Positions 27,108 to 35,092 of a stretch of 64,000 nt of DNA are shown here, one piece after another. A program made the translations under genes and the position numbers. Numbering within the stretch: position 1 is the first letter of the stretch; every line of letters begins with the position of its first letter. The DNA comes from Fontisubflavum oceani (GTDB taxonomy: Bacteria; Pseudomonadota; Alphaproteobacteria; Rhodobacterales; Rhodobacteraceae), in NCBI RefSeq assembly GCF_030407165.1, contig NZ_CP129111.1:1798001-1862000 (forward strand), written 5' to 3'. The notes beneath the pieces were generated by a model. It was not told the origin of the DNA. It worked only from the letters and a program-made list of their open reading frames with translations, and made no database searches.

Positions 27108-27872
27108 ATGCCTGGAGAGCCTCTTTTAGACACTATCCTCAAAACGAGTGCAAAAGTCGGCGATCTATATGTCCCGGCTGGCTCTTTGGAGGCACACCTC
27201 GGCCGGTTTGCTTCTCAACTGATGGTCTGGACCCACGATGACGTCCACAAGATCTCCATTATTGGTTCCGCCGTTGGCGTGCTACATCAAGGAAGACAAC
27301 TCCTCATCTGCAGCAGACATCAGCTACGAAACCAGAGGTTGGAAGACGTCGGGTTGATGCTCCCAGATGGAAGTAGTTTCGTGACGTCTTCCGGTTCAAG
27401 GACATTTAACGAGGGAGAGCATCTATTGCAGTCTGACGCATATGATGTTGCTGCTTTTGAATTTACTGACCCGGTAAGAGAACACCCACAACTCTCCAAT
27501 CAGTTTTTCGAGTTTTCAGCGATTCCTCCGAATACCAATAATGTGAACCTGCTGGCCTTCATAGTAGTGGGATTTCCTTCCGCGGATCAAAAATATGAAC
27601 TGGAGGACAAGAATCATCTTGGGATAACCAAACGAATCCTGGTTGCAGAAGTAGATGGCCAACCCAGAGACGAGGCGCTTTTAGGGCTGAAATTCATTAC
27701 ACCACTAGAGTTCGACCCTGACGGATTGAGTGGTGGCCCTGCATATGTGGTACAATATGTAGATGGCGAGCCAAGGGTTTTCTTGGGTGGCATATTGACT
27801 AGGGCCGGCAAAGATAATTGTTACATCCTCAAATCCGGATTCCTTTGGCAATTTCTATCTGGTTTCAATTGA
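27108..27872 (+). CDS. Orphan trypsin-like serine protease-fold protein
   Basis: A 254-residue protein without signal peptide or membrane helix. It looks like a chymotrypsin-fold peptidase: His in ICSRHQLR (after GSAVGVLHQGRQ, the usual strand before the catalytic His), Asp in YDVAAFEF, and Ser in the GLSGGPA motif, in canonical order. No other family domain is attached. It has visibly lower GC and different codon use than thyX upstream, suggesting transfer. A GC hairpin followed by TTTT starts about 45 bases after the stop. Being cytoplasmic and solitary, it could act in stress proteolysis or phage defence, but that is only inference. Confidence 0.7.
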   Translation: MPGEPLLDTILKTSAKVGDLYVPAGSLEAHLGRFASQLMVWTHDDVHKISIIGSAVGVLHQGRQLLICSRHQLRNQRLEDVGLMLPDGSSFVTSSGSRTFNEGEHLLQSDAYDVAAFEFTDPVREHPQLSNQFFEFSAIPPNTNNVNLLAFIVVGFPSADQKYELEDKNHLGITKRILVAEVDGQPRDEALLGLKFITPLEFDPDGLSGGPAYVVQYVDGEPRVFLGGILTRAGKDNCYILKSGFLWQFLSGFN

Positions 27873-27911
27873 ACTGCGCGATGCTAACCAGGCACTCGGC
27901 CCGGCACCGCC

Positions 27912-28041
27912 GGGCAGCGCCCGACCCTCCCCCGGGAGGGCGCTTTTGCGACGTTCGGGAAAGATCCGACCTTAGCTGTTTTGGTGCGCGCGCGTGCAGC
28001 TCATCCGTTGTGATGCGCCCTCCCAGGTTCGGGCGCTGCCC
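27912..28041. repeat. 130-bp terminal-inverted-repeat element, copy B
   Basis: It has perfect 11-bp terminal inverted repeats (GGGCAGCGCCC at 27912-27922 and GGGCGCTGCCC at 28031-28041). Compared with copy A (7001-7131), position 5 of the left repeat changed from C to A and the right repeat changed from G to T to match. An inner stem CCCTCCC/GGGAGGG (27925-27940) and the right-hand GCGCCC-N10-GGGCGC pair are shared. Just outside the left end, GCCCGGC-ACC-GCCGGGC forms another hairpin. Confidence 0.65.
27917..27947 (+). terminator. Possible terminator of the protease gene
   Basis: The inner hairpin of repeat copy B (CCCTCCC-CC-GGGAGGG) is followed by CGCTTTTG, which gives a weak U-tract. The position 45-70 bases after the protease stop fits an intrinsic terminator. 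Confidence 0.4.
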
Positions 28042-28103
28042 TCTGGCATAGACCTATGCGCGATCCGTGCTACCTCTCGGAAACGCAACCGGAGCCGCAC
28101 CAC

Positions 28104-28502
28104 ATGTCCCTTCTGATCCTGTTTCTCGCCACCTCGGTCATCTTCCTCGTCGCCGATGCGATCATGCTGCCGACGGTGATCCAGCCGATCTTTGCGCGGC
28201 ATCTGGGCGATGGGCTGGCCGAGGGGATCCGGTGGCTGCCGGCGATCCTGTTTTACCTGATTTTCATGTTTGGTATTCTATGGTTCGCGGGCTGGCCGGC
28301 TTTGCGGGACGGCACCCCGCATATGGCGCTGATCAATGGTGCGATCTTGGGGTTGGTGGCCTATGGCACCTATGAATTGACCTCTTGGGCCGTCATGCGG
28401 GACTGGCATCCGCAGATGGTCGTGCTCGACATGGCCTGGGGCACGGTCTTGACCGCAGGCGCGGCCTGGGGCGGGGTGATGATCACCCGGGCGCTCACCT
28501 GA
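28104..28502 (+). CDS. DUF2177 family membrane protein
   Basis: A 132-residue protein with four predicted helices. The N-terminal FLVADAIMLPTVIQPIFARH and the conserved YGTYELTSWAVMRDW, then VVLDMAWGTVLT, are the hallmarks of DUF2177. Function is unknown. The ATG at 28104 is chosen over the upstream in-frame codon at 28056 because it begins the first helix. It ends four bases before a convergent small gene. Confidence 0.88.
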   Translation: MSLLILFLATSVIFLVADAIMLPTVIQPIFARHLGDGLAEGIRWLPAILFYLIFMFGILWFAGWPALRDGTPHMALINGAILGLVAYGTYELTSWAVMRDWHPQMVVLDMAWGTVLTAGAAWGGVMITRALT

Positions 28503-28506
28503 GGCG

Positions 28507-28743
28507 TTATTCGCGCAGCCAGGTTTGTTCGATGTACAGGATGCTGGCCTTGGGGATGATCAGGTCAGTCTGGTGATCCCGTCCGTTCCGGATGCGGAGC
28601 TTAATGAAATCATCGCCTTTCTCGCGCACAGAGCCGCGCACGGTTGCACTGCGCACGGCGCCGTTGGTGAGGCGGATCGGTTGCGTGAGGATGAATTTAT
28701 AGGTGTAGCGCGGGTCGTTGGTAATCACTTCGTCAAAGAGCAT
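28507..28743 (-). CDS. Small hypothetical protein, 78 aa
   Basis: A 78-residue soluble protein that I do not recognise. It is rich in alternating beta-type segments (YKFILTQPIRLTNGAV, FIKLRIRNG, SILYIEQTWLRE), compatible with a small barrel fold. GAAAGGA lies just ahead of the ATG. A 17-base perfect palindrome (28822-28838) sits about 80 bases upstream and could be its operator. Confidence 0.6.
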   Translation of the reverse strand: MLFDEVITNDPRYTYKFILTQPIRLTNGAVRSATVRGSVREKGDDFIKLRIRNGRDHQTDLIIPKASILYIEQTWLRE

Positions 28744-28821
28744 TTGTGGTCCTTTCCAGAGGCGCGCCCGAGAATACAGGCGCGGCTGAAGGTCTTAGGA
28801 AAGCCCGCAAAATGGGGGTAG

Positions 28822-28838
28822 CGCAAGAAATTCTTGCG
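28822..28838. promoter_or_regulatory. 17-base palindrome, possible operator
   Basis: CGCAAGAA-A-TTCTTGCG is a perfect 8-bp inverted repeat with a single central base. It lies in the 223-base gap between cspA and the 78-residue gene, in the promoter position for the latter. No binding protein can be named. Confidence 0.4.
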
Positions 28839-28966
28839 GATTGCCGCTCTGTCAGAGGTGATCTGCGGGGCCGCGGCGACGGCTCAATTGTGGGGAAAAA
28901 CATCAATACGCCGCCCGAATCTCCCCCCGCGCGACGTCTGTCTTGTGGCCCGATCCCTAGAGGGAG

Positions 28967-29173
28967 TCAGAGCTTCTGCAACTCCACCGCCGAGGCGCGG
29001 CCATCACGGCCTTCGCGGAGTTCGTAGCCAATTTTTTCGTTGTCGGCCAAGCCGGTAAGACCGGCGCGTTCGACCGCTGAGATATGTACAAACACATCAT
29101 TGCCGCCATCATCGGGGGCAATGAAACCATAACCTTTGGTGGTGTTGAACCATTTTACAGTGCCAGTGGGCAT
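28967..29173 (-). CDS. cspA: Cold-shock domain protein
   Basis: A 68-residue CSD protein that binds single-stranded RNA/DNA. RNP1 is KGYGFIAPDD and RNP2 is VFVHISAVE, after the standard start TGTVKWFNTTKGYGF. The 3' half is slightly divergent (KIGYELREGRDGRASAVEL), as in alphaproteobacterial members. AAGGAAAG precedes the ATG. The upstream 220 bases, partly AT-rich, may contain a structured leader (a CCGCA-CTAC-TGCGG hairpin lies about 35 bases before the start). Confidence 0.95.
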   Translation of the reverse strand: MPTGTVKWFNTTKGYGFIAPDDGGNDVFVHISAVERAGLTGLADNEKIGYELREGRDGRASAVELQKL

Positions 29174-29397
29174 CGTCGTTGTCTTTCCTTCTCAAGGTTT
29201 TCCGCCCGCAGTAGTGCGGCGGTGCGGTGTCGTCAGGGCCGTCCTATTGGAATGCCTTCTTGAGAGGGCGGTTCAGCATAAACCTGTTGTCACAGAGAAA
29301 AGTTTGGAGCGAAATTGAAAAAAGGCAAGTGTTGGGTTGATTATGGGCTCTCTCTGGCATCAATTCGCGGAGCAATTGCGGCAAAGGTGCATAAGAG

Positions 29398-29720
29398 ATG
29401 ATCGTTTTCGGGCTAAAAAACTGCGACACATGCCGAAAGGCGGTGAAGGAATTGAAGGCTGCCGGGCATGATGCGGTTTTGCGTGATGTACGGGCCGCGC
29501 CATTGGATGCAGCGGAGTTGGCCCGGTTTCTAGACGCTTTTGGCGATGATTTGGTGAATCGCCGCTCGACCACGTGGCGTGGGTTGTCGGAAGAGGAGCG
29601 GGCCGCAACGCCAGAAGCGTTGCTGACGGCCCATGCGGCGCTGATGAAGCGCCCGGTGATCGAGGCGGCGGGGGGCTTTATCTCGGCTGGGGCGCCGAGG
29701 TTAAACAGGCGCTCCTTTAG
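29398..29720 (+). CDS. ArsC/Spx-family reductase (frame broken near end)
   Basis: About 107 residues when repaired. A thioredoxin-fold protein of the ArsC/Spx/YffB type with CDTCRKAVKEL near the start (the CxxC site), NRRSTTWRGL and LMKRPVIEAAGG. The single Arg-rich arsenate triad is not obvious, so a YffB-like role is as likely as arsenate reduction. The frame breaks at the G6 run 29670-29675: a seventh G restores GGLYLGWGAEVKQALL and a stop at 29718-29720; as given, an artefactual tail continues to 29748. The repaired end overlaps the convergent doxX by 20 bases. Confidence 0.85.
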
Positions 29721-30261
29721 CGCGGCCGCGCAGGATCGCATCGAGTGAGAGCGGCCCTGCGCCGCGCAGGACGATAACGATCAAGAGAAACACCCAGAAC
29801 GCGCGTTGATCCATAATCAGGCTGCCGGAGGCGGCGTCGAACCAGCTGCCCCGGTCGGCGGCGGAGATGCTATGGCCGAAAATGTCGACCCAGCTTTGTG
29901 CGAAGACAAACCCGATCATGCCGAGGGCGGCGAGCCGTGTAGCCAGGCCAATCAGTAGCAGAAGCGGGAGGATGAACTCGCCCCAAGTCGCACCCAAGAC
30001 CAGCAATTTGGCGAAAAGCCCCAATTGGCTCGCGTCATAGCCCGCGGCCTCGAACATGCGCGGCAGGATTTGGCCATAGGCGCCGAAACCGACATTGAGA
30101 AAGCCGAAAAACCCGTCGCCCAACTTGGTCAGGCCGGAATTCCAGTAATAGATCAGCAGCGTGCCCGCGAAGACCAGCCGCGCCAGGGTGGGGATGAGAA
30201 ACGGCGCCAGGCCCTCAAGGGCGTCGAAGATGCGATTGTGCAGGGAAATCAAGGCAGTCAT
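29701..30261 (-). CDS. DoxX family membrane protein of the bufferin operon
   Basis: A 186-residue protein with four to five predicted helices (LARLVFAGTLLIYYWNSGLT, LLVLGATWGEFILPLLLLIG, MIGFVFAQSWVDIFGH, FWVFLLIVIVLRGAG). It belongs to the DoxX/DoxD superfamily. Its start overlaps the bufC stop by four bases, and DoxX proteins are a regular fourth member of bufferin operons, where a membrane redox or export role has been suggested but not proven. Confidence 0.9.
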   Translation of the reverse strand: MTALISLHNRIFDALEGLAPFLIPTLARLVFAGTLLIYYWNSGLTKLGDGFFGFLNVGFGAYGQILPRMFEAAGYDASQLGLFAKLLVLGATWGEFILPLLLLIGLATRLAALGMIGFVFAQSWVDIFGHSISAADRGSWFDAASGSLIMDQRAFWVFLLIVIVLRGAGPLSLDAILRGRAKGAPV

Positions 30262-31001
30262 GGGTCTTTCCGATCAAGGGTCAGGGCGCCGGTGCTGACA
30301 AAGAGCGACAGAAGCGCGGAGATATTGGCTTTGGGTTCGGCGGCCTGGGTCGCGGCCATGGCCTCGGCAACGCTCATCCGGCCTTTTAGAAGCCGGGCGA
30401 AAGCAACACCGCCGATGGGCAAAAGATGCGGCACCGGGTCAAACCCGGGCCGGGTGATGATCACGTCTTGGCCACCGCCGGTGGGTTTGGGAGCGTCCGG
30501 GTCGCTATTGGCGCGCCAGATTGCGTAGATCGGATAGCGGGATTGGACGACCAGTGTCGCAGGCGCGACGCGGGGTTTCAGCGCCAGAACCTCATTCGGA
30601 TCGAGGCCTTCCATCGAGAGTGGGGTCACATCGGCGGCGTGATAGGATTGCCGGAGGCCCAGTTCCAGCTTGGCGATATCCGGCAGATAGGGCAGATGCG
30701 CGACCGGCTCAAAGCTGGCCAGAAAGCCCGGGAGCCGTTGGCCATAGAGTTGCAGGCGCGGGTGTTCGGGCGGGTGTGCGCGCAGGAAGACGCCCGCCAT
30801 GGCTTTGAAGAAGTCGTCGCCCACGAGTTTCCGGAGAACGGGGAAGCCGGTTTCCAGCGCCTGGGTCAGTGAGACAGCGACATTGTTGCGATAAACGTCA
30901 AAACGTTTGCCTGCGGGGCCGCCATGGGCATCGCCGAGCCCCTCCGGGGCTGGCCGGCCTGCATCCATGATGGCTTCGGCGAATTGGGTTTGGCCAGCCA
31001 T
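30258..31001 (-). CDS. bufC: BufC/HvfC (DUF2063) RiPP recognition protein
   Basis: A 247-residue protein with the DUF2063 DNA-binding-domain-like N-terminus (FDVYRNNVAVSLTQALETGF then LVGDDFFKAMAGVFLRAHPP) characteristic of MNIO partner proteins. These bind the precursor peptide and present it to the oxidase. The ATG at 31001 follows the bufB stop by five bases and has GAGG ahead; a TTG overlapping that stop is also possible. It lies between bufB and doxX with no gaps. Confidence 0.9.
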   Translation of the reverse strand: MAGQTQFAEAIMDAGRPAPEGLGDAHGGPAGKRFDVYRNNVAVSLTQALETGFPVLRKLVGDDFFKAMAGVFLRAHPPEHPRLQLYGQRLPGFLASFEPVAHLPYLPDIAKLELGLRQSYHAADVTPLSMEGLDPNEVLALKPRVAPATLVVQSRYPIYAIWRANSDPDAPKPTGGGQDVIITRPGFDPVPHLLPIGGVAFARLLKGRMSVAEAMAATQAAEPKANISALLSLFVSTGALTLDRKDP

Positions 31002-31006
31002 CGCTC

Positions 31007-31861
31007 TCAAGCCTCAACTGGCGTGAGAATGGTCTCCGCCCGGGCCGCTTCGGCGCGCAGTTCGGCAAAGGGCGGCACGTCGGTATCCCATTCGATCAGC
31101 GTCGGGCGGGGGCCGCCCCGGGCGATGGTGTAGCGATAGAGCGCCCAGACCGGGTCGACCACCTCGCGGCCATGGCTGTCGATCAAGAGCGGGCGGCCTT
31201 GATCGTCTTCATCTTCGTCATGACCGCCGAGATGGATTTCGCCCACATGGTTGAGCGGGAAGGCGTCGATATAGCTATGCGCGTCCCAGCCCTGGTTATT
31301 GGCGGAGACAAAGACGTTGTTCACATCAAGCAGCAGGCCGCAGCCGGTGCGTTTGGCGATCTCGGACAGGAACTCGACCTCTTCCATCTCGGTTTCGTCA
31401 AAATCCAGATAGGTGGAGGGGTTTTCGAGCAGCATCTGCCGACCGATCGTGTCTTGCACCTGGTTGATATGAGCGGCGACGCGGGCGAGCGTGGCCTGCG
31501 TGTAGGGCAGGGGCAGCAGGTCGTTCAGGAAGCCCATATCGTGGGTCGACCAGGCCAGATGTTCCGAGAAAGACGCGGGGTTGAGCCAGGTGCAGAGATG
31601 TTTCAGCCGCGCAAGGTGATCCGTATCGAGCGGGGCTTCGCCGCCAATCGACAGGCCAACGCCATGAACCGAGATCGGGAAACGTTCGGCCAAGGCGCGC
31701 AGTTGCGCCAGCGGGCGGCCGCCATCTCCCATATAGTTTTCGGCGTGAATTTCGAGCCAGGTCACCGGGCCGGGATCTGCGATCAGATCGGCGTAGTGCT
31801 GGGCTTTGTAGCCGATACCGGCGGTCAGAGGGAGGCGCGTGTTTTGAGCCATATCGAGCAT
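31007..31861 (-). CDS. bufB: BufB, MNIO-family (DUF692) cysteine-modifying oxidase
   Basis: A 284-residue TIM-barrel multinuclear non-heme iron oxidase. Family features include GIGYKAQHYADLI at the N-terminus, LEIHAENYMGDGG, SVHGVGLSIGG, LLLDVNNVFVSANNQGWD and GEIHLGGHDEDEDDQGRPLL, with His/Asp/Glu ligands throughout. In described systems BufB converts cysteines of the bufferin precursor into thiooxazole groups that bind copper. It is followed without gap by bufC; between it and bufA lies a terminator hairpin. Confidence 0.93.
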   Translation of the reverse strand: MLDMAQNTRLPLTAGIGYKAQHYADLIADPGPVTWLEIHAENYMGDGGRPLAQLRALAERFPISVHGVGLSIGGEAPLDTDHLARLKHLCTWLNPASFSEHLAWSTHDMGFLNDLLPLPYTQATLARVAAHINQVQDTIGRQMLLENPSTYLDFDETEMEEVEFLSEIAKRTGCGLLLDVNNVFVSANNQGWDAHSYIDAFPLNHVGEIHLGGHDEDEDDQGRPLLIDSHGREVVDPVWALYRYTIARGGPRPTLIEWDTDVPPFAELRAEAARAETILTPVEA

Positions 31862-31879
31862 ACTACCACCGGATCGTCT

Positions 31880-31910
31880 TAAAAAGGACCCCTGGCGCGA
31901 ACGCCAGGGG
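31880..31910 (-). terminator. Intra-operon terminator between bufA and bufB
   Basis: On the minus strand CCCCTGGCG-TTCG-CGCCAGGGG is a perfect 9-bp stem with a very stable UUCG-type tetraloop, followed by TCCTTTTTAA. It starts 20 bases after the bufA stop. A leaky terminator here would give many bufA transcripts per bufBC-doxX transcript, as expected when a precursor peptide is needed in excess over its enzymes. Confidence 0.85.
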
Positions 31911-31930
31911 CGGGTTTGGCAAAAGCCAAA

Positions 31931-32284
31931 TTACATGTCGAGCGAGCGCAGAACCGAGGTGTCGGTGCCTTCGGGCAGGTCGCGCGCCAGGCCTTCGTAG
32001 CCATCGGCTTCGAGCGAGGCGAGGGTCTCACCCATGCGGCCATCTGGCAGCTCAACGTCGGCGCAGGTGCCGGCGGGCACGAAGGTCCAGGCGTTGCCCT
32101 GATAGTCAACGGTCGAGGTGCCGGCGCAGGTGGTGCCGGGGCCTGCGGCGCAGTCGTTTTCGCCAGCAAGGCTGATGCCGAAGCATTTTTCCTGGGCCTG
32201 TGCTTGGGCCGGTGCGGTGCCGTGAGCGGTCAGAACAGCAGCGGCGGCGCCGAGCAGCGCCAGGGATTTCACGTGGGTCGACAT
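31931..32284 (-). CDS. bufA: BufA1-type bufferin precursor (DUF2282)
   Basis: A 117-residue periplasmic precursor with Sec signal (SLALLGAAAAVLTAHGTAPA then QAQAQEKC). The conserved core carries four cysteines: EKCFGISLAGENDC, GTTCAGTSTVDYQG and FVPAGTC, matching the DUF2282/BufA1 family. Bufferins are ribosomally made copper-binding peptides that buffer periplasmic copper after cysteine modification by BufB and BufC. It heads bufA-bufB-bufC-doxX. The mature tail after the last Cys is about 42 residues, acidic. Confidence 0.93.
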   Translation of the reverse strand: MSTHVKSLALLGAAAAVLTAHGTAPAQAQAQEKCFGISLAGENDCAAGPGTTCAGTSTVDYQGNAWTFVPAGTCADVELPDGRMGETLASLEADGYEGLARDLPEGTDTSVLRSLDM

Positions 32285-32633
32285 TTTGGAGTATCTCCGA
32301 GTTGGTTAGATGACAGATCGCAAGTAGCAGCGACAGGGAAATTGGTAGCGGCTGGGGTCGATCACTGGCCAATCACAGAGCCGTGCCGCACGGGTCCGTG
32401 AGCGCGCGCGAGAGGTTTGTGAGCAGGGCGGGCGGTGCTAAAATGCGGGGAATATTCAAGAAAACAAGGGTTGCGACAGTATGCGGCCAACCGGGGATTT
32501 CCGCTCATGTTACAAGGGAAACCCGGGGGAAGAACGGCAAATGTTTCACCCTAGTCCGGTGGCGGCTCGATCTTGGATTGGACGGGCGTGGGTGCCATAT
32601 CGAGATGAGACAGGCAGGCAGAAGGACTCTCAC
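32285..32633. other. 349-base divergent promoter region
   Basis: It lies between bufA (minus) and a plus-strand membrane protein. No gene is seen, and no ECF sigma/anti-sigma pair (the regulator of some Caulobacter bufferin operons) lies next to it. Promoters for both sides should be here. Confidence 0.4.
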
Positions 32634-33002
32634 ATGCGCAATGCGGCATTGGTTTTGGGCATTATCGGCGGTGTCACCGGTATGATCGTCGGTTTTTTCG
32701 TTTATGGCTATGTGGCGTTTATCGATTCATTTGGTGAGATCGATAATGTGGCGCGGCAGGTCGACAACCCACAGCTTTTCAAAACAGTTGCGATTCTGTC
32801 GCCGCTTTTGGCGATTGCGGGCGGCGCGATGGCCCGGGCGCGGGCGCTTTGGGGCGGTATCTTGCTGTTGATCTCAGCCACGGGGATGTATCACGCCTTC
32901 GGCTTCAATGTCGCCACCATGTTCCCGATTGCCTTTTGTGGTTTGGGTGGGCTCTTAGCGCTGGCCGCCGGGCGGCCCGATGAGGAGAAAGCGCATTTTT
33001 GA
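32634..33002 (+). CDS. Small membrane protein, hypothetical
   Basis: A 122-residue protein with four predicted helices (ALVLGIIGGVTGMIVGFFVY, VAILSPLLAIAGGAMA, WGGILLLISATGMYHAFGF, MFPIAFCGLGGLLALAAG). It resembles small four-helix proteins of Rhodobacterales, some in the DUF4064-like group, but I cannot place it firmly. GAAGGA precedes the ATG at 32634. A longer open frame begins at 32481 but lacks features. Confidence 0.75.
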   Translation: MRNAALVLGIIGGVTGMIVGFFVYGYVAFIDSFGEIDNVARQVDNPQLFKTVAILSPLLAIAGGAMARARALWGGILLLISATGMYHAFGFNVATMFPIAFCGLGGLLALAAGRPDEEKAHF

Positions 33003-33435
33003 GGGATGGCGGTCTTTGCGTCCCAAGCGCGCGTCGCTCAATCGTCGAAAGGCAGGCATCAAACCGAAGGCACCGGGCGAGCATTTGACGGCTCCGGCGG
33101 GCTTGCGCTTTGATGGCACCGGTTTCATCGTTTCGGTAGTTGCCGGGATTGCGTTCTCTGCCCCGCAGGGCGGGTTGCCGCGATCTCCAGAGGGGCTTTC
33201 GTTATCTGAGTGATTGCAATTACCAATGCTAGTCGGATTTCGCTTCACACTGAGGTATGCTGTTTTTTGATCCGTGCGCGTGTATCGGTTCTGTCCGCGC
33301 ATCGTAAGTGTACCGTCAATAGAGCGTGAGTATGATCAAGATGGGACAGATGCCACAGGTGATCAGACGCGGCCTGCGTCGCACAGGACTGCCGACATCG
33401 CGCTTATTGGGTCTCATCAGAACAAGAGATGATGC
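33003..33435. other. 433-base region without a supported gene
   Basis: Frames 32955-33302 (minus) and 32980-33213 (plus) show no family features and overlap each other. Base composition drops toward 33.2-33.4 kb, where the sequence differs in style from its neighbours. A recombination junction is possible, but I see no repeat or integrase. Confidence 0.35.
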
Positions 33436-34950
33436 TTGCTGTATTCATGCGAGGCAAATCTTGGCGAGCGTGATGTGATCTGCGTCACCTCTTTCTCCAC
33501 AAATGCGCAACCCTTGCAGGACATTGCGGCTGACATCGTTGGCGAGGAGCGCCGTGCCGCCGATGCGCCGGCCCTCTCCGCGATCCTTCTGCGCGATGGG
33601 CAGATATTGGCGCATGTCGTTGACGGGCGTGCGGACCCGGCGATGGGCGTCGACGCGGGCCTTGATACGGGTTTCCCGGCGGGGTCGGTAACTAAGATCC
33701 TCACCGCCGCACTTGTGATGACGGAAGTCGATGCCGGTCGACTGGATCTCGACGCACCCATTGCTGAGCATATCCCGGCTGATTTGCGCCCCATGGATGC
33801 GGATGGGGCCGAGGTCGAGGTGACACTGCGCCAGCTTCTGTCGCACAGTTCCGGCCTGCCGGTGACTTGGGACGGCTTTCCACCCTATCCGCCGGTCGAG
33901 AGCCGGGAGGCCTATATCGCCGCATCACGGACCATTGTGCATCCGCCGGGCGACCGGCTGGTTTATTCCAATGTCGGGTTCGTTCTCGCCGGAGAGGTTG
34001 CGGCAGCCTCCGCCGGGATGACCTTTGAGGACTTGGCGCAAGATCGGCTGCTTACGCCGCTCGGCATGACACAGTCCTCTCTTGGCCGAGCGGAGGACTA
34101 TGACGGCCCGCTTGCCGCCGGTCATGCACGTACTGGCGACATGCTGGAACCGGAACCGCATCTTGACCTGACGGCCCTTGCCGCCGCTGGCAGCCTGCTG
34201 ACGACTCCGGGGGATCTGGCGCGTCTGGCAACCATGTTCCTCAACGATGGCGTCTTCGAAGGCCGCAGAATTCTGAGCGCGGCAGCGGTTGATGAGATGA
34301 TGACCATGCAGGCGCGTGCCCATCCCGATCTCGATGAAGGGTTCGGGCTTGGCTTCGGTGTCCGGATGGGGGAGGCCGGTCGCAAGGTCTGGTGGGATGG
34401 CACAACGACCTGGGGGGCCGCCCATTTCGCGTTGCACCCGGACTCCGGCACCGCCGTCATCGCAATGACGAATGTGGCCGACAATCATCCGACATCGGTG
34501 TCTGGGCGCAGGTTACTTGAGTTTGCTGTGCCCGACCTTGCAGCCGGACCGCCGCCTGACATTCCGATAGATGAGGGGATCGACGGGTATTATCTCGCGA
34601 TCGATCTGGTGGATCCCGATCTATGGTTCTTCGCCTATGCAATGCCGTTGAGAGTGCAGTCCGACGCAAGGTCGGTTCGTCTTACGTCCGGGCTTACCGA
34701 TCCGTTAACGCTGATCCCCACCGCACCGCAGCGGTTTCGCGTCAACGGCGGCATTCTCGATGGGGCCACAGCCCTCGCGACGGGGGATCTGCTGCAGGTC
34801 GGCCTCGTGCGGGCCGAGCGCCTGCCAGCCCTGCTGACCCCGCCGGCGCTTATGGCCTATGCCGGCGCGCTGGCCCTTGCGGTGCTGTTCGGCCTCTGGC
34901 TTGGCCTTCGCGCGGTTTGGCGTCGTGTCCGCCGTGCGCACGCAAATTGA
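33436..34950 (+). CDS. Beta-lactamase-family serine hydrolase
   Basis: Up to 504 residues. The penicillin-binding-like fold has the SxxK motif in GSVTKILTAALVM, the YxN motif in YSNVGFVLAGE and a conserved HSSGLPVTW loop, with a C-terminal domain ending in one membrane helix (LMAYAGALALAVLFGLWLGL). Such proteins are esterases or D-aminopeptidases more often than true beta-lactamases. An in-frame TGA at 33430 bars any longer start. TTG 33436 and GTG 33475 are both weak, and no signal peptide is visible, so the true start or an export signal may be missing. Substrate unknown. Confidence 0.85.
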   Translation: MLYSCEANLGERDVICVTSFSTNAQPLQDIAADIVGEERRAADAPALSAILLRDGQILAHVVDGRADPAMGVDAGLDTGFPAGSVTKILTAALVMTEVDAGRLDLDAPIAEHIPADLRPMDADGAEVEVTLRQLLSHSSGLPVTWDGFPPYPPVESREAYIAASRTIVHPPGDRLVYSNVGFVLAGEVAAASAGMTFEDLAQDRLLTPLGMTQSSLGRAEDYDGPLAAGHARTGDMLEPEPHLDLTALAAAGSLLTTPGDLARLATMFLNDGVFEGRRILSAAAVDEMMTMQARAHPDLDEGFGLGFGVRMGEAGRKVWWDGTTTWGAAHFALHPDSGTAVIAMTNVADNHPTSVSGRRLLEFAVPDLAAGPPPDIPIDEGIDGYYLAIDLVDPDLWFFAYAMPLRVQSDARSVRLTSGLTDPLTLIPTAPQRFRVNGGILDGATALATGDLLQVGLVRAERLPALLTPPALMAYAGALALAVLFGLWLGLRAVWRRVRRAHAN

Positions 34951-35092
34951 AGCCTTGCGAGGGCGGTTGATGACCGCGACAGCCACACAGACAGCCGGAC
35001 GCGCGCGGTGGCAGAACTAGGCTGGACGGATAAGGAATTGCCGCCTTTCGAAAACTGGATGCAAGGCACTTGCACGCAAGCCCCTCCAGTCT

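Noticed and set aside
28015..28036. tRNA-like or riboswitch-like structure
   Set aside because: The paired GCGCCC/GGGCGC belongs to the 130-bp repeat element; no tRNA or known riboswitch consensus is present.
32955..33302. Minus-strand frame of 115 codons
   Set aside because: It overlaps the end of the membrane protein gene and another frame, and lacks features; left as intergenic.
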